A stretch of DNA of 64,000 bases from Mycolicibacterium hodleri (GCF_006439015.1 NZ_RCZG01000004.1:436733-500732), one strand, 5' to 3'; positions 24,336 through 34,100 are shown, counted from the first letter of the stretch. Program-made: numbers and translations. The notes: a model not told the origin generated them from the letters alone.

Positions 24336-24859
24336 CAGCGCAACCCACATTCGAGAACGATCTTCGAGGCCAGTTCATTGGCCCGGTCAGTAGCTACGTT
24401 GGATGCGTTCCAGTCGCGCATATTTACTGCGTGCAGTCTGTCGATCTGCGCAGCGATCCAGTTTTTGATCGGTGTCAAGATGACTGCCGGTGCGCTTGGC
24501 TCCATCTTGGTTCTGAGATAGAACAGCACCGAAACACCAACCCGCTTCTCATCGGTGCGAGCGTTCCGCGCCTCTGGGCTGGACCCGTTGGCCTCGGCTA
24601 TTGCCGCGCGTAATTTCGATGTCGACGCAAGCGTCCGTGCGGCTTGGTCCCAGGCCGCACATGTGGCGCCCCTGTCGGCCTCGACGTCACTGTTGCCGTG
24701 GGTCAATGACGGTGGTGCCACGACTATTGAATGCCGCGCCGGTTCGATTGGACGGATAAGGGCCGAGCCGGTGGTCAGTACGGCACCTATTGTGACCAGG
24801 CACGCCACCGCGGCGGCAATCAGCCCGTTGCGGTGACGCCTCCAGTAGTACGCAGTCAT
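24335..24859 (-). CDS. Single-pass membrane protein coupled to the DUF5631-type protein
   Basis: 174 residues: a basic N-terminus (MTAYYWRRHRNG), one membrane segment (LIAAAVACLVTIGAVLTTGS) and an extracytoplasmic domain with Cys and Trp (ATCAAWDQAA, IAAQIDRLHAVNMRDWNASN). It overlaps the downstream ESX-associated gene by one base. Upstream, GAGTA-N5-TACTC at 24877-24891 could be an operator. The pairing resembles small membrane proteins next to Rv2082-like genes in mycobacteria. Function unknown. Confidence 0.72.
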   Translation of the reverse strand: MTAYYWRRHRNGLIAAAVACLVTIGAVLTTGSALIRPIEPARHSIVVAPPSLTHGNSDVEADRGATCAAWDQAARTLASTSKLRAAIAEANGSSPEARNARTDEKRVGVSVLFYLRTKMEPSAPAVILTPIKNWIAAQIDRLHAVNMRDWNASNVATDRANELASKIVLECGLR

Positions 24860-24876
24860 GAAAAAGACCGTATTGC

Positions 24877-24891
24877 GAGTACGTAATACTC
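24877..24891. promoter_or_regulatory. Candidate operator upstream of the membrane protein/ESX operon
   Basis: GAGTA (24877-24881) and TACTC (24887-24891) form a perfect short inverted repeat 18-32 nt upstream of the ATG at 24859. No adjacent regulator is evident. Confidence 0.35.
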
Positions 24892-25106
24892 GGCCACTAG
24901 CGCAGACACATCTCCAAAAACCCTCTTTCGCAAAAGATGTCGCCTATAGGCAACACCATGCAACTTCGTGCGGCGAAACGACATTTCGTCATCAGGCTGG
25001 AAATCAAGACGGCGACACTGACGTGCAGACCAACCCTCCTGGCGATCCCCCAGCCCAGGTCCAAATGTTCGACGGGCCGTCACACGACAAGAGGGCGTGC
25101 GGTGTC

Positions 25107-25355
25107 TCATTGGAGGATGGCGCGTGGCTCGAATGGTTCGCCAGCGTTGAGTTCACGTTCGAGCTGGTCGCACAGCATCACGATCGCCCGGCGGATGAAC
25201 GCCTGCTGAGTGCTAATGCCGGTGTAAGGCTGTGTCCATGTAATGACGTTCACCATCCGCTCCTTCAACTCTTCAGGGACCGAGAGCAAGATATCGACCG
25301 CCTTCCGACCAGGGGCGCACCGCTCTTCTCCGAGGTCCCAGTCTGCGCTGCTCAC
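25107..25355 (-). CDS. Small ParB C-terminal/RHH-like DNA-binding protein
   Basis: 82 residues: VDILLSVPEELKERMVNVIT, then PYTGISTQQAFIRRAIVMLC and LERELNAGEPFEPRA. This pattern (beta strand, helix, helix, closing EPFEP) resembles centromere-binding ParB C-terminal/ribbon-helix-helix proteins of actinobacterial plasmids and integrative elements. No ParA lies next to it. It could act in stabilisation or regulation of the element. Confidence 0.6.
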   Translation of the reverse strand: MSSADWDLGEERCAPGRKAVDILLSVPEELKERMVNVITWTQPYTGISTQQAFIRRAIVMLCDQLERELNAGEPFEPRAILQ

Positions 25356-25473
25356 AGGATCGCCCGTGAGATGTGGGGTCGAATGACACGGTCACTGGAA
25401 GCTGACCCCTCGGGCTCATGACGCATTGAACTGAAGCGGCCGGCCACGACACCGGTTGCCGATACAACAATGC

Positions 25474-26202
25474 TCATTCTTCAAGCAGCCAAACGCTTTT
25501 GTTGTCGAGGCAGTAGGACACTGCGTCGGGCGACGTCACTGCCGGGTCACGCAATTCCGCGACACACTCGTCGAAGCTGAACCCTCCATCAGCCAGTGCT
25601 TTCATCCACGCGATGAGTATGCGTCCCTCATCGGCTTGAGACGCACGCGCCCAAATCCGTCCATACGTCGCCCCGACCGCGTTCGCATAGGCTCTCCGTA
25701 CCGTTGAAGAAGCATCATCGAAAAGTGCTTCTGTGATGGCGGCATACCGTTCCAGCTCGTCGGTACAGATACCGGCGACACTGAGATAGAGCGACGCGTT
25801 CGTCAGCTCGGTGCGCCAAAAGTCAAGCATGGTAGGCCCGTAGAAGCTTCTTGACTGCAGGAGACGGACAAAATATGCGCCTCTCACGTAGTTCGTTGAT
25901 TGACTTGCAGATTCGTCGCTGATTTGCGTCGCTGAAAGCTCTTGGTCATTCATACCCTCACCAAGTGATGAGGCAAGGTCGGCGCACGCGCCACCGAGAC
26001 GATCCCAAAGCTCGATCAGGTGGGCAGCATAACGCTCGAGCGGGGATGTCACGAACGCGGATCCGTCGGGTAAAAGATCTGCAGTCACAAACCTGAGAGT
26101 GCGGGCCCAGAGTGCGGCTTGCCCAATCACCTCCGCTAGAGCGGCATGCCTCCTGCCAAGTTCGAATCCTCGGCTATTGGCCTGGCTCAGTTCATCGTTC
26201 AA
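25474..26202 (-). CDS. Hypothetical protein (242 aa)
   Basis: A soluble, largely helical protein (LPDGSAFVTSPLERYAAHLI, ELERYAAITEALFDD, RILIAWMKALADGGFSFDEC) with no recognised domain. It resembles no family I can name. Its AT-richer codon use matches the neighbouring element genes rather than the core chromosome. Start ATG at 26202, preceded by GGAGGTGATCC, a strong ribosome binding site. Confidence 0.7.
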   Translation of the reverse strand: MNDELSQANSRGFELGRRHAALAEVIGQAALWARTLRFVTADLLPDGSAFVTSPLERYAAHLIELWDRLGGACADLASSLGEGMNDQELSATQISDESASQSTNYVRGAYFVRLLQSRSFYGPTMLDFWRTELTNASLYLSVAGICTDELERYAAITEALFDDASSTVRRAYANAVGATYGRIWARASQADEGRILIAWMKALADGGFSFDECVAELRDPAVTSPDAVSYCLDNKSVWLLEE

Positions 26203-26451
26203 GGATCACCTCCGTGACTCCGGACACTGTCTTGGCGCAGCGACGTACCGCACACCACCGAAGTAGACGCGCATGTGCGTTCGGTGGATGTACAGCGCTT
26301 ACTGGGGTCCTATAGCCACGTATGCCGTGCACCCTCCCAACGGTACCGGCATCCGGTATGGATTGGCCACCGATCGAAAGACATTATCTGCGAATACATC
26401 TGGTCGACTTAGACATCCGTGCGCGCTGAACAAGAATCTCATGACAACAAG
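26203..26451. other. Promoter-bearing gap between the hypothetical gene and the repeat array
   Basis: Non-coding, AT-richer than average. It separates leftward genes from the rightward integration module. No individual element recognised. Confidence 0.4.
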
Positions 26452-26527
26452 TGCCCAAGCAGTGCTCAACTAGTGACCATCAGTGCTCAACTAATGCCCA
26501 ACTGGTGCCCAACTACTGCCTAACTAC
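26452..26527 (+). repeat. Seven tandem 11-bp repeats (iteron-like)
   Basis: Units of consensus TGCYCAACTAN start at 26452, 26463, 26474 (10 bp, degenerate), 26484, 26495, 26506 and 26517. A period of 11 puts each unit on the same face of the helix. They lie about 340 bp upstream of the wHTH protein - xis - int operon. Iterons of replication origins and tandem operators both look like this. Confidence 0.75.
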
Positions 26528-26857
26528 GTTTCGCACCCAGCATTTTGAATCTCTGTCGACGTGCGAACCTCATGTCACATCGGCGAACATGGATCACAAC
26601 CGGTAGGCAGCCGGGATGGCGGATCATTGCGAGCATCGGCGCTTCAGCGCTTCTGCCAAAATTCGCCGATCGTCCCAGCCTGGTGAAGACAAGCGTTGAT
26701 TCTCTCTCATGTTGCCCAGGGTGGTGGACGCCGTTTCACCCGTTCGCCTACGTTCCAGTCATTACATGTCCACGGCATGCGGCGGCCGACAGCGGACGCC
26801 GTACCGACCGTCCACCAAACACGTTCTCCATCAGTAGATCCGAATACCGAATAGTCC
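26528..26857. other. Leader region between the repeat array and the integration operon
   Basis: No coding sequence is supported here. It could contain the operon promoter or an origin, but no hexamer pair stands out. Confidence 0.35.
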
Positions 26858-26891
26858 AGGAGGTTCAAGGATGCGTGGGTATCACGGATGA
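26858..26891 (+). promoter_or_regulatory. Six-codon leader ORF with perfect Shine-Dalgarno, coupled to the wHTH gene
   Basis: AGGAGG (26858-26863) is 7 nt before an ATG (26871) that opens MRGYHG-stop. Its TGA overlaps the ATG of the next gene as ATGA (26888-26891). The downstream gene has no ribosome binding site of its own, so its translation probably depends on this mini-ORF. Confidence 0.6.
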
Positions 26892-27697
26892 GCTGGAAAG
26901 CACTCAACTGGTCGTTAACCGTCGAGGTTGAAACCTCGATGATGCGGCTAGTTCTCATCTTGCTCGCGAACCGCGCAGACGAGAAGTTCTCATGCTACCC
27001 ATCGGTTCGTACGCTCACCTCTGAGTCTTGCGCCGCACGCAGCACCATCATGGCGGCACTTAGCAGGCTCGAAAGACAAGGTCTCATACAGAGAGTCGCG
27101 CAGTATCACGACTCCGGTGCCAGGCGCCCGAGTAGTTACCTTCTCAATCATCCCGATGCGCCGCATAGGCGCGTCCGTTCAGATCTCGGACTCCCCCAGT
27201 CCGTCAACACGACCGGGGCCGTCCGATGCACGGAGAGGGAAGATCCACCGCCTGTACCTCAGCGGGTCCATGGGGCGGACCCCTTGAACCGTTTAAGAGA
27301 ACCTCCATCCGAACCATCCACGACATTCGTACTGGAATCACTTCCCACGCCGTGGCGAGTTAGCGGGAAGGATGCGAGGAAGCTGTCACCCGCAATCGAG
27401 GCAGCCTTCGCTGCGGGCTGGACATCGCAGACCTTGGTGGCCCACCTGTCGTCTCGACCCGAGGGCGTCCGCCACCCCGCCGCCGTCCTCGCGCGGCGGC
27501 TGAGTGAGTTACCGGCCCCGCCTTCCATCTCGGCAGGACGGAGGACGCCGTGGTGTGGCGAGTGTGAGGATCCGCTATCGCGCACTATCACAGTCACACA
27601 GGCGGACGGCACGGAGGCAGCAATCTTTTGTCCACGATGTAGCTCACAAGGACGACCGAAGTCCACCGACATGCCAATGCGAAATGGATGGAGGTGA
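26888..27697 (+). CDS. wHTH protein of the integrative element (replication/regulatory type)
   Basis: 269 residues. The N-terminal winged helix (about 20-90) reads LANRADEKFSCYPSVRTLTS, STIMAALSRLERQGLIQRVA, like helix-turn-helix proteins encoded before xis/int in actinobacterial elements and prophages. The middle is a variable Pro/Arg-rich linker, then a second helical part (GKDARKLSPAIEAAFAAGWT) and a C-terminal four-Cys zinc ribbon (CGECEDP ... FCPRCSS). The gene follows the 11-bp repeat array, which it may bind. It overlaps no neighbour, but the xis ribosome binding site is in its last codons. A role in replication initiation or control of the element is inference. Confidence 0.72.
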   Translation: MSWKALNWSLTVEVETSMMRLVLILLANRADEKFSCYPSVRTLTSESCAARSTIMAALSRLERQGLIQRVAQYHDSGARRPSSYLLNHPDAPHRRVRSDLGLPQSVNTTGAVRCTEREDPPPVPQRVHGADPLNRLREPPSEPSTTFVLESLPTPWRVSGKDARKLSPAIEAAFAAGWTSQTLVAHLSSRPEGVRHPAAVLARRLSELPAPPSISAGRRTPWCGECEDPLSRTITVTQADGTEAAIFCPRCSSQGRPKSTDMPMRNGWR

Positions 27698-27704
27698 AAT
27701 AACA

Positions 27705-27887
27705 ATGGAATCCAATGTGTTTGACCATCTTCCGCTGCTCCTGGCGGTTCCCCGCGCAGCCAGCATTCTGGGGATTAGTCGCGCTGCTGCTTACCGGCTC
27801 GCTGCGTCGGGCGAACTCCCGGTCCGCAGGCTCGGGGGACGCGTCTACATCGTTACTGCCGAGCTGCGTGAGTTGATCGCCTCGTGA
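27705..27887 (+). CDS. xis: Excisionase (Xis)-like MerR/BldC-type HTH protein
   Basis: 60 residues, LLAVPRAASILGISRAAAYR followed by LAASGELPVRRLGGRVYIVT, the typical small HTH_17 excisionase. GGAGGTGA (27690-27697) is its ribosome binding site and overlaps the end of the wHTH gene. Its stop overlaps the integrase GTG as GTGA. It probably bends DNA at the att site to favour excision. Confidence 0.85.
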   Translation: MESNVFDHLPLLLAVPRAASILGISRAAAYRLAASGELPVRRLGGRVYIVTAELRELIAS

Positions 27888-29212
27888 AGGGATCGGTCTA
27901 CCAACGTGGAAGCAAGTGGACCTACCGGTTTCGGGCACCCGAACGAGATCCATCCACCGGCGAGTATCCAACCATCTCAAAGGGTGGGTTTCTTACAGAG
28001 AAGGAGGCATGGAAGTCCTGTCGAGAGGCCATGCGTGAGGCCGATCAGGGTCGCGTCGTACGCCCCTCTACCCGCACGGTTGCTCAGTTCCTCACAGAAT
28101 GGTTCGTCGCAGTCGAGGCTTCGATGGACGCAACGACATGGCAGAACTGGAAGGACTACGCCAAAAGCTACGTCGTGCCGCACATTGGGGCTGAAAAGCT
28201 TCAGCGGCTCGATGAACCGCAGTTGCTCAGGCTGTACGCCAAGCTACTGACCGAAGGCCGGATCAAGAAGGACCGCAACTTTGCGATGTATCGCTACTGG
28301 CTGACGCACAAAGTCGATGCCGCCCCTCCGGGACCACGAGACGTCAGCAACGCCTGTGGCACAACAATTCACGCCGCCCGCGCGGCGGTACGCCGCTATC
28401 AGGCAGGCATTGTTCCGCAACGGGTGGACCCCGGACTGGCACCAAAGACCGTACGGAACATCCACGCCATGATCCACCGTGCACTCGTCGACGCGGTCGC
28501 ATGGAAGTACACGGCTCATAACCCAGCAGCGAACGTGCGGCCGCCCAAACGTTCCCGCGCGCGGCGGACCGTGTGGAACCCAGAAGACATCCAGAAATTT
28601 TTGCGCGCTTCGAGCCGCGATCGCTTCGCCGCGCTTTTCCTGTTGGAACTCACCACTGGCATACGCCGCGGGCAAATCTGCGGACTAAGGTGGTATGACG
28701 TTGATCTACGCGCTCGCGAGATCACCGTCCACGATAATCGGGTCGTAGTCGGCGGGCATGCGCGAGACAAGGCCGGTGGCAAGACGCATAACGCCGACCA
28801 AACGATCGCTATAGACCGGACTACCGCTGCCGCCCTGCAGAAGTGGCGCGAACTACAGGACGAAGAGCGAAAGTTCTTTGGGACGGACTATCACCCTGGA
28901 AATTACGTCTTTACCTTCCAGGACGGCAGACCACCACACCCCGACTCCGTTCGCCAGCGATTTGATCGCCTGGCGGCCGCCGCCGGGCTTGAAAGAATCA
29001 CTTTCCACGATCTCCGGCACTCATACGCGACCGCAGCGCTGAAGGCCGGTGTAAGTCCGAAAATCGTGAGCGAGCGCATCGGGCACGCTGACGTCGGGTT
29101 CTTCCTGCAGACCTACGCGCACGTGCTCAAGAACGACGACCGCGACGCGGCTGAACAGGCAGCTGCGTTCTTGATTGGGGACGGGTACGGATCGTCAGTA
29201 GCCTCGGAGTGA
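27884..29212 (+). CDS. int: Tyrosine recombinase (integrase)
   Basis: 442 residues from a GTG coupled to xis. It has an N-terminal arm-binding domain (SVYQRGSKWTYRFRAPERDP), a SAM-like core-binding region (about 60-190) and a C-terminal catalytic domain. Arg is in TTGIRRGQICGLRW, the H-x-x-R box in FHDLRHSYATAALKAG, the GH motif in RIGHADVGFF, and the nucleophilic Tyr in LQTYAHVLK, so it looks catalytically intact. The gene ends 380 bases from a tRNA-fMet whose 3' end faces it, the usual layout for integration into a tRNA gene. Confidence 0.93.
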   Translation: MKGSVYQRGSKWTYRFRAPERDPSTGEYPTISKGGFLTEKEAWKSCREAMREADQGRVVRPSTRTVAQFLTEWFVAVEASMDATTWQNWKDYAKSYVVPHIGAEKLQRLDEPQLLRLYAKLLTEGRIKKDRNFAMYRYWLTHKVDAAPPGPRDVSNACGTTIHAARAAVRRYQAGIVPQRVDPGLAPKTVRNIHAMIHRALVDAVAWKYTAHNPAANVRPPKRSRARRTVWNPEDIQKFLRASSRDRFAALFLLELTTGIRRGQICGLRWYDVDLRAREITVHDNRVVVGGHARDKAGGKTHNADQTIAIDRTTAAALQKWRELQDEERKFFGTDYHPGNYVFTFQDGRPPHPDSVRQRFDRLAAAAGLERITFHDLRHSYATAALKAGVSPKIVSERIGHADVGFFLQTYAHVLKNDDRDAAEQAAAFLIGDGYGSSVASE

Positions 29213-29548
29213 GCTGGCATTTGCGGAGCGTCGCAGCCTGCGCATGCTACAAAGATGCGCCCTAGTGGGACTGCACAAGCCCTACAGTCACATCCCACGC
29301 GCGCCCGTCGCCACCTGACCGACCAGCACCCGTGATAAGGGCCAGTCTGCCGGGAAAGATCGAAACCCGTAGTCCCGGCTGGCCCGGCGCAGTTTCTCAT
29401 CGGTGGCATCGGCCCGGATGGCGGTCTCGGATTCTTTGACGTCTTCGCGATGGGTCTCAGTCCATCTACCGCGACTCACGCGAATCACCTCGGATGGCGG
29501 AATATGTTAGCCCGCCTAACGTTCACAAATCCGTTCACAAGTGGCATG
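29213..29548. other. Attachment-region candidate between int and tRNA-fMet
   Basis: Non-coding apart from unsupported short frames. Two direct repeats of GTTCACAA lie at about 29520-29540 (GTTCACAAatccGTTCACAA), possible integrase arm-type sites. The core site is probably within the tRNA 3' half; no second copy of that sequence was found in the window. Confidence 0.45.
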
Positions 29549-29584
29549 AAAACGGCCCCCGGAGAGTTCTCCGAGGGCCGTTTT
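29549..29584 (-). terminator. Strong Rho-independent terminator downstream of tRNA-fMet
   Basis: AAAACGGCCC ... GGGCCGTTTT forms a long stem with a GTTC loop. It has a U-run on either strand and so can act bidirectionally, ending the tRNA transcript and read-through from int. Confidence 0.85.
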
Positions 29585-29590
29585 GCCTAG

Positions 29591-29664
29591 TAGCGGGGAC
29601 AGGATTCGAACCTGCGACCTCTGGGTTATGAGCCCAGCGAGCTACCGAGCTGCTCCACCCCGCG
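29591..29664 (-). tRNA. Initiator tRNA-fMet (anticodon CAT)
   Basis: On the minus strand: acceptor CGCGGGG pairs with CCCCGC, leaving position 1 C unpaired against U72, an initiator feature. The anticodon stem has the three G-C pairs GGG/CCC around CTCATAA, and the T-arm GGTTCGAATCC is canonical. CCA is not encoded. The 3' end faces the integrase gene. Confidence 0.93.
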
Positions 29665-29715
29665 ACGGGTGAACACAAGGTTACCGAGCAGGCCCCATAC
29701 CTCCAAATCGGGTGC

Positions 29716-31132
29716 TCAGCGCATCACAGCGGCCGGATCGTGGCGTCGAGCGAGCGCCCTCAGCCAGTGCAGCGCATCCTCGTTGTAGCAGCGACCGAGC
29801 CTGTCGGGGTCGGTCGACGCCGCGAAGTTCGGCATCTGCCCACCGGTCGACCAAGGCGCCATCGCGCCCACCAGCTCAGCGACATGCCCGACCATGGCCT
29901 CGGCGGCCGGCGGAACGAGTACGCCGATGACCGACAACGCATACGCCGCGTTGCGATGGCAGAAGGCACTCCGGTGCCGTGGCTCGCGGGCCAATTCACC
30001 GCCGAGGAGCCGCAGTTCGACGATCGTCTGTGGCGACTGAGAACCGGGACCGCACGCGGTCAGGATCGCGTCCACGGTGTCGGCGGACAGCTCGCGTAGC
30101 AAGGCGTGATCCTCATGGGTGGGCATGGGATCGACCGGGTCGGCGTGCACCGCACCGATCGCGGTATACGGCATCGATCAAGGCCGGCGCGACGTCGCGC
30201 ATCAGCTGCAGCCGCCGCCCCGCCTCCAGGTCTCCCAAACGCCGCGTACCGCACCGCAACCGTCATCCGGCCCGCCAGCGGCTCGGGGATGCCCGGGAGG
30301 GGTGGCAGCTGCTGGATGCAGATCGACGTGTTGGCACTCTCCGGCAGGTCGACCGACCAGCGCTGCCACGCGTGCAGAACGTCGGCGGCGCGATCACCGT
30401 GTCGAAGTAGATTACGCCACAATAGAATTCGGCAATCGGCAACAGGTCGATCTCGACGGCGGTGACGACGCCGAGCATCGACTTGCCGCCGCGAAGACCC
30501 CAGAAGAGATCGGCGTGCTCATCGGGCGTGACACGGAGCACCTGGCCGGCACCGGTGACCAACTCGAACGCTCTCACGTAGTCCGCGAACAACCCGACCG
30601 AGTGCCAGCAGCGCGCTGATGTGATAGTCGACGCAGTTCCGGCGCAGCTCCTCGGCCAGCACGGCCTCCGCGGCGACCCACGGTTGGTCTCGCAGGTCTT
30701 CCAGGAATGCGCCGCGCCACAACGACATTGCGGTGTCGGACTCGTCGAGCGCAACCTCCCAGAGGCTCACCTCGATAGCCGCCCCCGCCCGACCGATCGC
30801 CGAACCGAAGACCGTCAGGTCGACGTCGTCGGGCCCCGCGTCGAGGAGTAACCCGGCGACTGTCGCACGATAGCGAAGGCCACCCGCGACGCCTCGGCAC
30901 CGTCGCGCAACGCGCGGCGCAGGTTCGAGACGTACGCCTGCGGGCTCGCGATCGCACTACCGGGGACGTCGTCGCCCCCGACCGCATCGATCAGACGGTC
31001 GACCGAGACGACCCGGCCACGGACCAGAAGCAGCACCGCAAGCACGGCACGCTGCTTCGGCGGTCCGACGTCGACCTGGACCTCAGTCCCAGGGCGGACG
31101 ACCTGCAGCGGCCCGAGCAACCGATAACGCAC
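29716..31132 (-). pseudogene. Frameshifted chimeric pseudogene: BTAD/SARP regulator joined to FAD-linked oxidase
   Basis: Reading leftward, 31132-30848 encodes a SARP-type winged helix (MRYRLLGPLQVVRPGTEVQV, VSNLRRALRDGAE). After a frameshift at about 30848 a BTAD segment follows (SLWEVALDESDTAMSLW, DYHISALLALGR). From about 30600, in another frame, the sequence is an FAD-linked oxidase (VRAFELVTGAGQVLRVTPDE, LFWGLRGGKSMLGVVTAVE). Two more frame changes (about 30390, 30200) lead to its BBE-type C-terminus (GGQMPNFAASTDPDRLGRCY). The FAD-binding first half of the oxidase is missing. At least four frameshifts make expression of any full product implausible. Confidence 0.8.
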
Positions 31133-31149
31133 CCGACGAGCTTTTTGGT

Positions 31150-34100
31150 CTACTTCGCATCCCGGTACTTGGCCATCGCGTCATCCAGATTCTGCAACGC
31201 CTGACCGTACTCGGCGAAGTTGCCACCCTGCTGAGCCTTCTGCATTGCATCGAGTGCGCTCTGAACCCCCTGTAGCGCAGCGGCCTTCGCTGCGGTCAGC
31301 TGGGTCGTCCCGCCGGGAACTGCGCCCGCGGGAACGGACACCTCAGGGGCCTGACCCTGAGAGTTGGGCGGCGGTGTGGCCTGCGGTTGGCCCGGCGCCG
31401 GATTCGCCGCAGGCGGTGATGGCTGCCCGTTCGGCAGCTCCGTCGGCGCGGGACCGGTGGCGGTCGCACCCGCACCGGCACCGAACAACTCGTCCAGGGC
31501 ATCGCTGACGGTCGGGCCGTAACCCACCTTGTCGTTGTACAACATCGCCACGCGAATCAGGCGCGGGTAGGACGACGCCGCGTCGCTGGCACCCGGCGAT
31601 GCATAGACCGGCGCCACGTAGAGCAGACCGCCCTGGGCCACCGGCAGCGTCAACAGGTTGCCCCAGCGGATCCGATTCTGATTGTCGCGCCCGATGACGC
31701 CGAGGTCCTGGCTGACGGCGGTGTCCGTGCTGATCGCGTTGAAGGCCAGCTTGGGGCCGTTGACCTGACCCGGAATGGTCAGCACGGTGATCTTGCCGTA
31801 CGTCGACGGGTCGGAACTCGCGCTGATGTAGGCGGCCAGGAAGTCACGCCGGAACCTGTTCATGGCGCTGGTCAACTGGAAGGACGCCGAACTGTCGTTG
31901 GACGCAATGTCCTTCGCCACGATGTAGTACGGCGGCTGGAAGCTGCTGGCCGTCGGGTTCGGGTCGAGCGGCACGTCCCAGAAGTCCGACGTGGAGAAGA
32001 ACGTCACCGGATCGTTGACGTGGTACTTCGCCAACAACGACCGCTGCACCTTGAATAGGTCCTCGGGATAGCGCAGATGCGCTTGTAGTTCCGGCGAGAT
32101 GTCGGACTTCGGCTTCACCGTGCCGGGGAACACGGACTCCCACGCCTTGAGTACCGGGTCAGCCTCGTCCTGCGCGTACAGCGTCACGGTGCCGTCGTAG
32201 GCGTCCACGGTGGCCTTCACCGAGTTGCGGATGTAGGACACCTGCTTGTCGAGTGCGAGCCGGTTCAGCGCCACCTCGGTCGAGTCGGCGGTCGCCGACG
32301 AGAGCGACGTCAGCTGGGAGTACGGGTAGTTGTCAAGCGTCGTATAGCCATCGACGATCCACACCATCCGCTTGTTCACGATCGCCGGATAGACGGTGGT
32401 GTCCGTGGTGAGCCATGGGGCGACGGCCTCGACGCGCTTCGCCGGGTCACGGTTGAACAGGATGCGGCTGTTCTCGCCGATCACATTGGAGAAGAGGAAG
32501 TTCCGCTCGGCGTACTTCGCCGCGAAGACGCTGCGGGCCAGCCAGTTCCCCACCTGAACCCCGCCGGTGCCGCTGTACGTGTAGTTCTTGGTGTCGGTGT
32601 TGGTCTCGTAGTCGTACTCGCGGTCGGTGCCGTTCCTGCCGACGATCGCGTAGTCCTCCGTCGTGTTGGCGATGACGGGGCCGTAATAGATGCGCGGTTG
32701 ATCCAGCGGCGCGGGCCCCGGCGACACGACGCTGCCATTGGCGCCGACCACACTGGCCAGGAACTCGGGATAGCCGCCGTTCTGGTTCGGGTCGTTGGCG
32801 ACGCCGCGCACGGTGTTGGCCGGCGACGCGATGAAGCCGTTGCCGTGGGTGAAGACGGTGTGACGGTTGATCCAGTCCCGCTGGTTGTCGATCAATCGGT
32901 CGGGGTTAAGTTCCCTTGCCGCCACGACGTAGTCACGCAGGTTTCCGTCGGGTCCGTCGTAACGGTCGATGGCCAGTTGGTCAGGAAAGAAGTAGAAGTT
33001 CTTGCCCTGCTGGAACTGAGTGAAAGCCGGGCTGACGATGGTGGGGTCGAGCAGCCGGATGTTCGACGTGGTCGCCCGGTCGGAGGCCACCTGCTGGGCG
33101 GTGGTCTGCGCGTCGCCGCTGTAGTCGCGGTAGGTCACCGACTGATCAGTGAGCCCGTAGGCCTGTCTGGTCGCGGTGATGCTGCGGGAGATGTATTCGC
33201 TCTCCTTCTGCGCGGCATTCGGTTTGACACTGAACTGCTCGACGATCAGCGGCCAACCCGCACCGACGATCATCGAGCTCAGCAGCAGCAGCACCACGCC
33301 GATCGCGGGGATTCGCAGGTCGCGGAGGAAGACGGCGGAGAACACCGCGACCGCGCAGATCAGGGCGATCGCCAACAGGATCAGCTTGGCAGGCAGCACC
33401 GCGTTGATGTCGGTGTAGCCGGCGCCGGTGAACGGTTTGCCGCCGCGCGTGTGGCTGAGGAGTTCGTACCGGTCCAGCCAGTACGCGAACGCCTTGAGCA
33501 GCACCAGCGTGCCCACCAGTGTGACCAGTTGGATGCGGGCCGAGCGGCTCACCGCACCCGTCCTGCCGGACAGCCTGATGCCGCCGAAGAGATAGTGGCC
33601 CAGCAGATTCGCCAGCAGACCAAGGAATGTCGCGACGAACAGGAAGTTCAGCACCAGCCGATAGAACGGCAGGTCGAACGCGTAGAAGCCGAGGTCCATG
33701 CCGAACTGCGGATCCGCCACACCGAACTGACCGCCGTGCAAGAACAGCTGCACCTGGATCCAGTAGGTCTGCCCGACGATGCCCGCGAGGAGCCCGATGA
33801 AGACGGGAACGCCGATCCCGAACAGCCGCAGCCGCGCCATCACCGACGTCCGGTAGCGCGCCACGGGATCGTTGGGGCCGGCGGTGGGTACGAAGACCGG
33901 GCGGTTCCGGTAGGCCAGCGTGAGACTGGCGAACACCACCCCGCCGATCAGAAACGCCGCCGCCAGGAACACGATCAGCCGGGTGAGCAGGGTGGTGGTG
34001 AACACCGACCGATAGCCCAGCTCACCGAACCACAACCAGTCGACATAGGTGTCGATCAGTCGCGGGCCGATCAAGAGCAGCACCACGACCGCCAGTGCCA

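Noticed and set aside
26150..26175. Second att site from an 11-nt match to the tRNA T-arm (TTCGAATCC)
   Set aside because: It is short, in the wrong orientation for a direct repeat, and inside a coding region.
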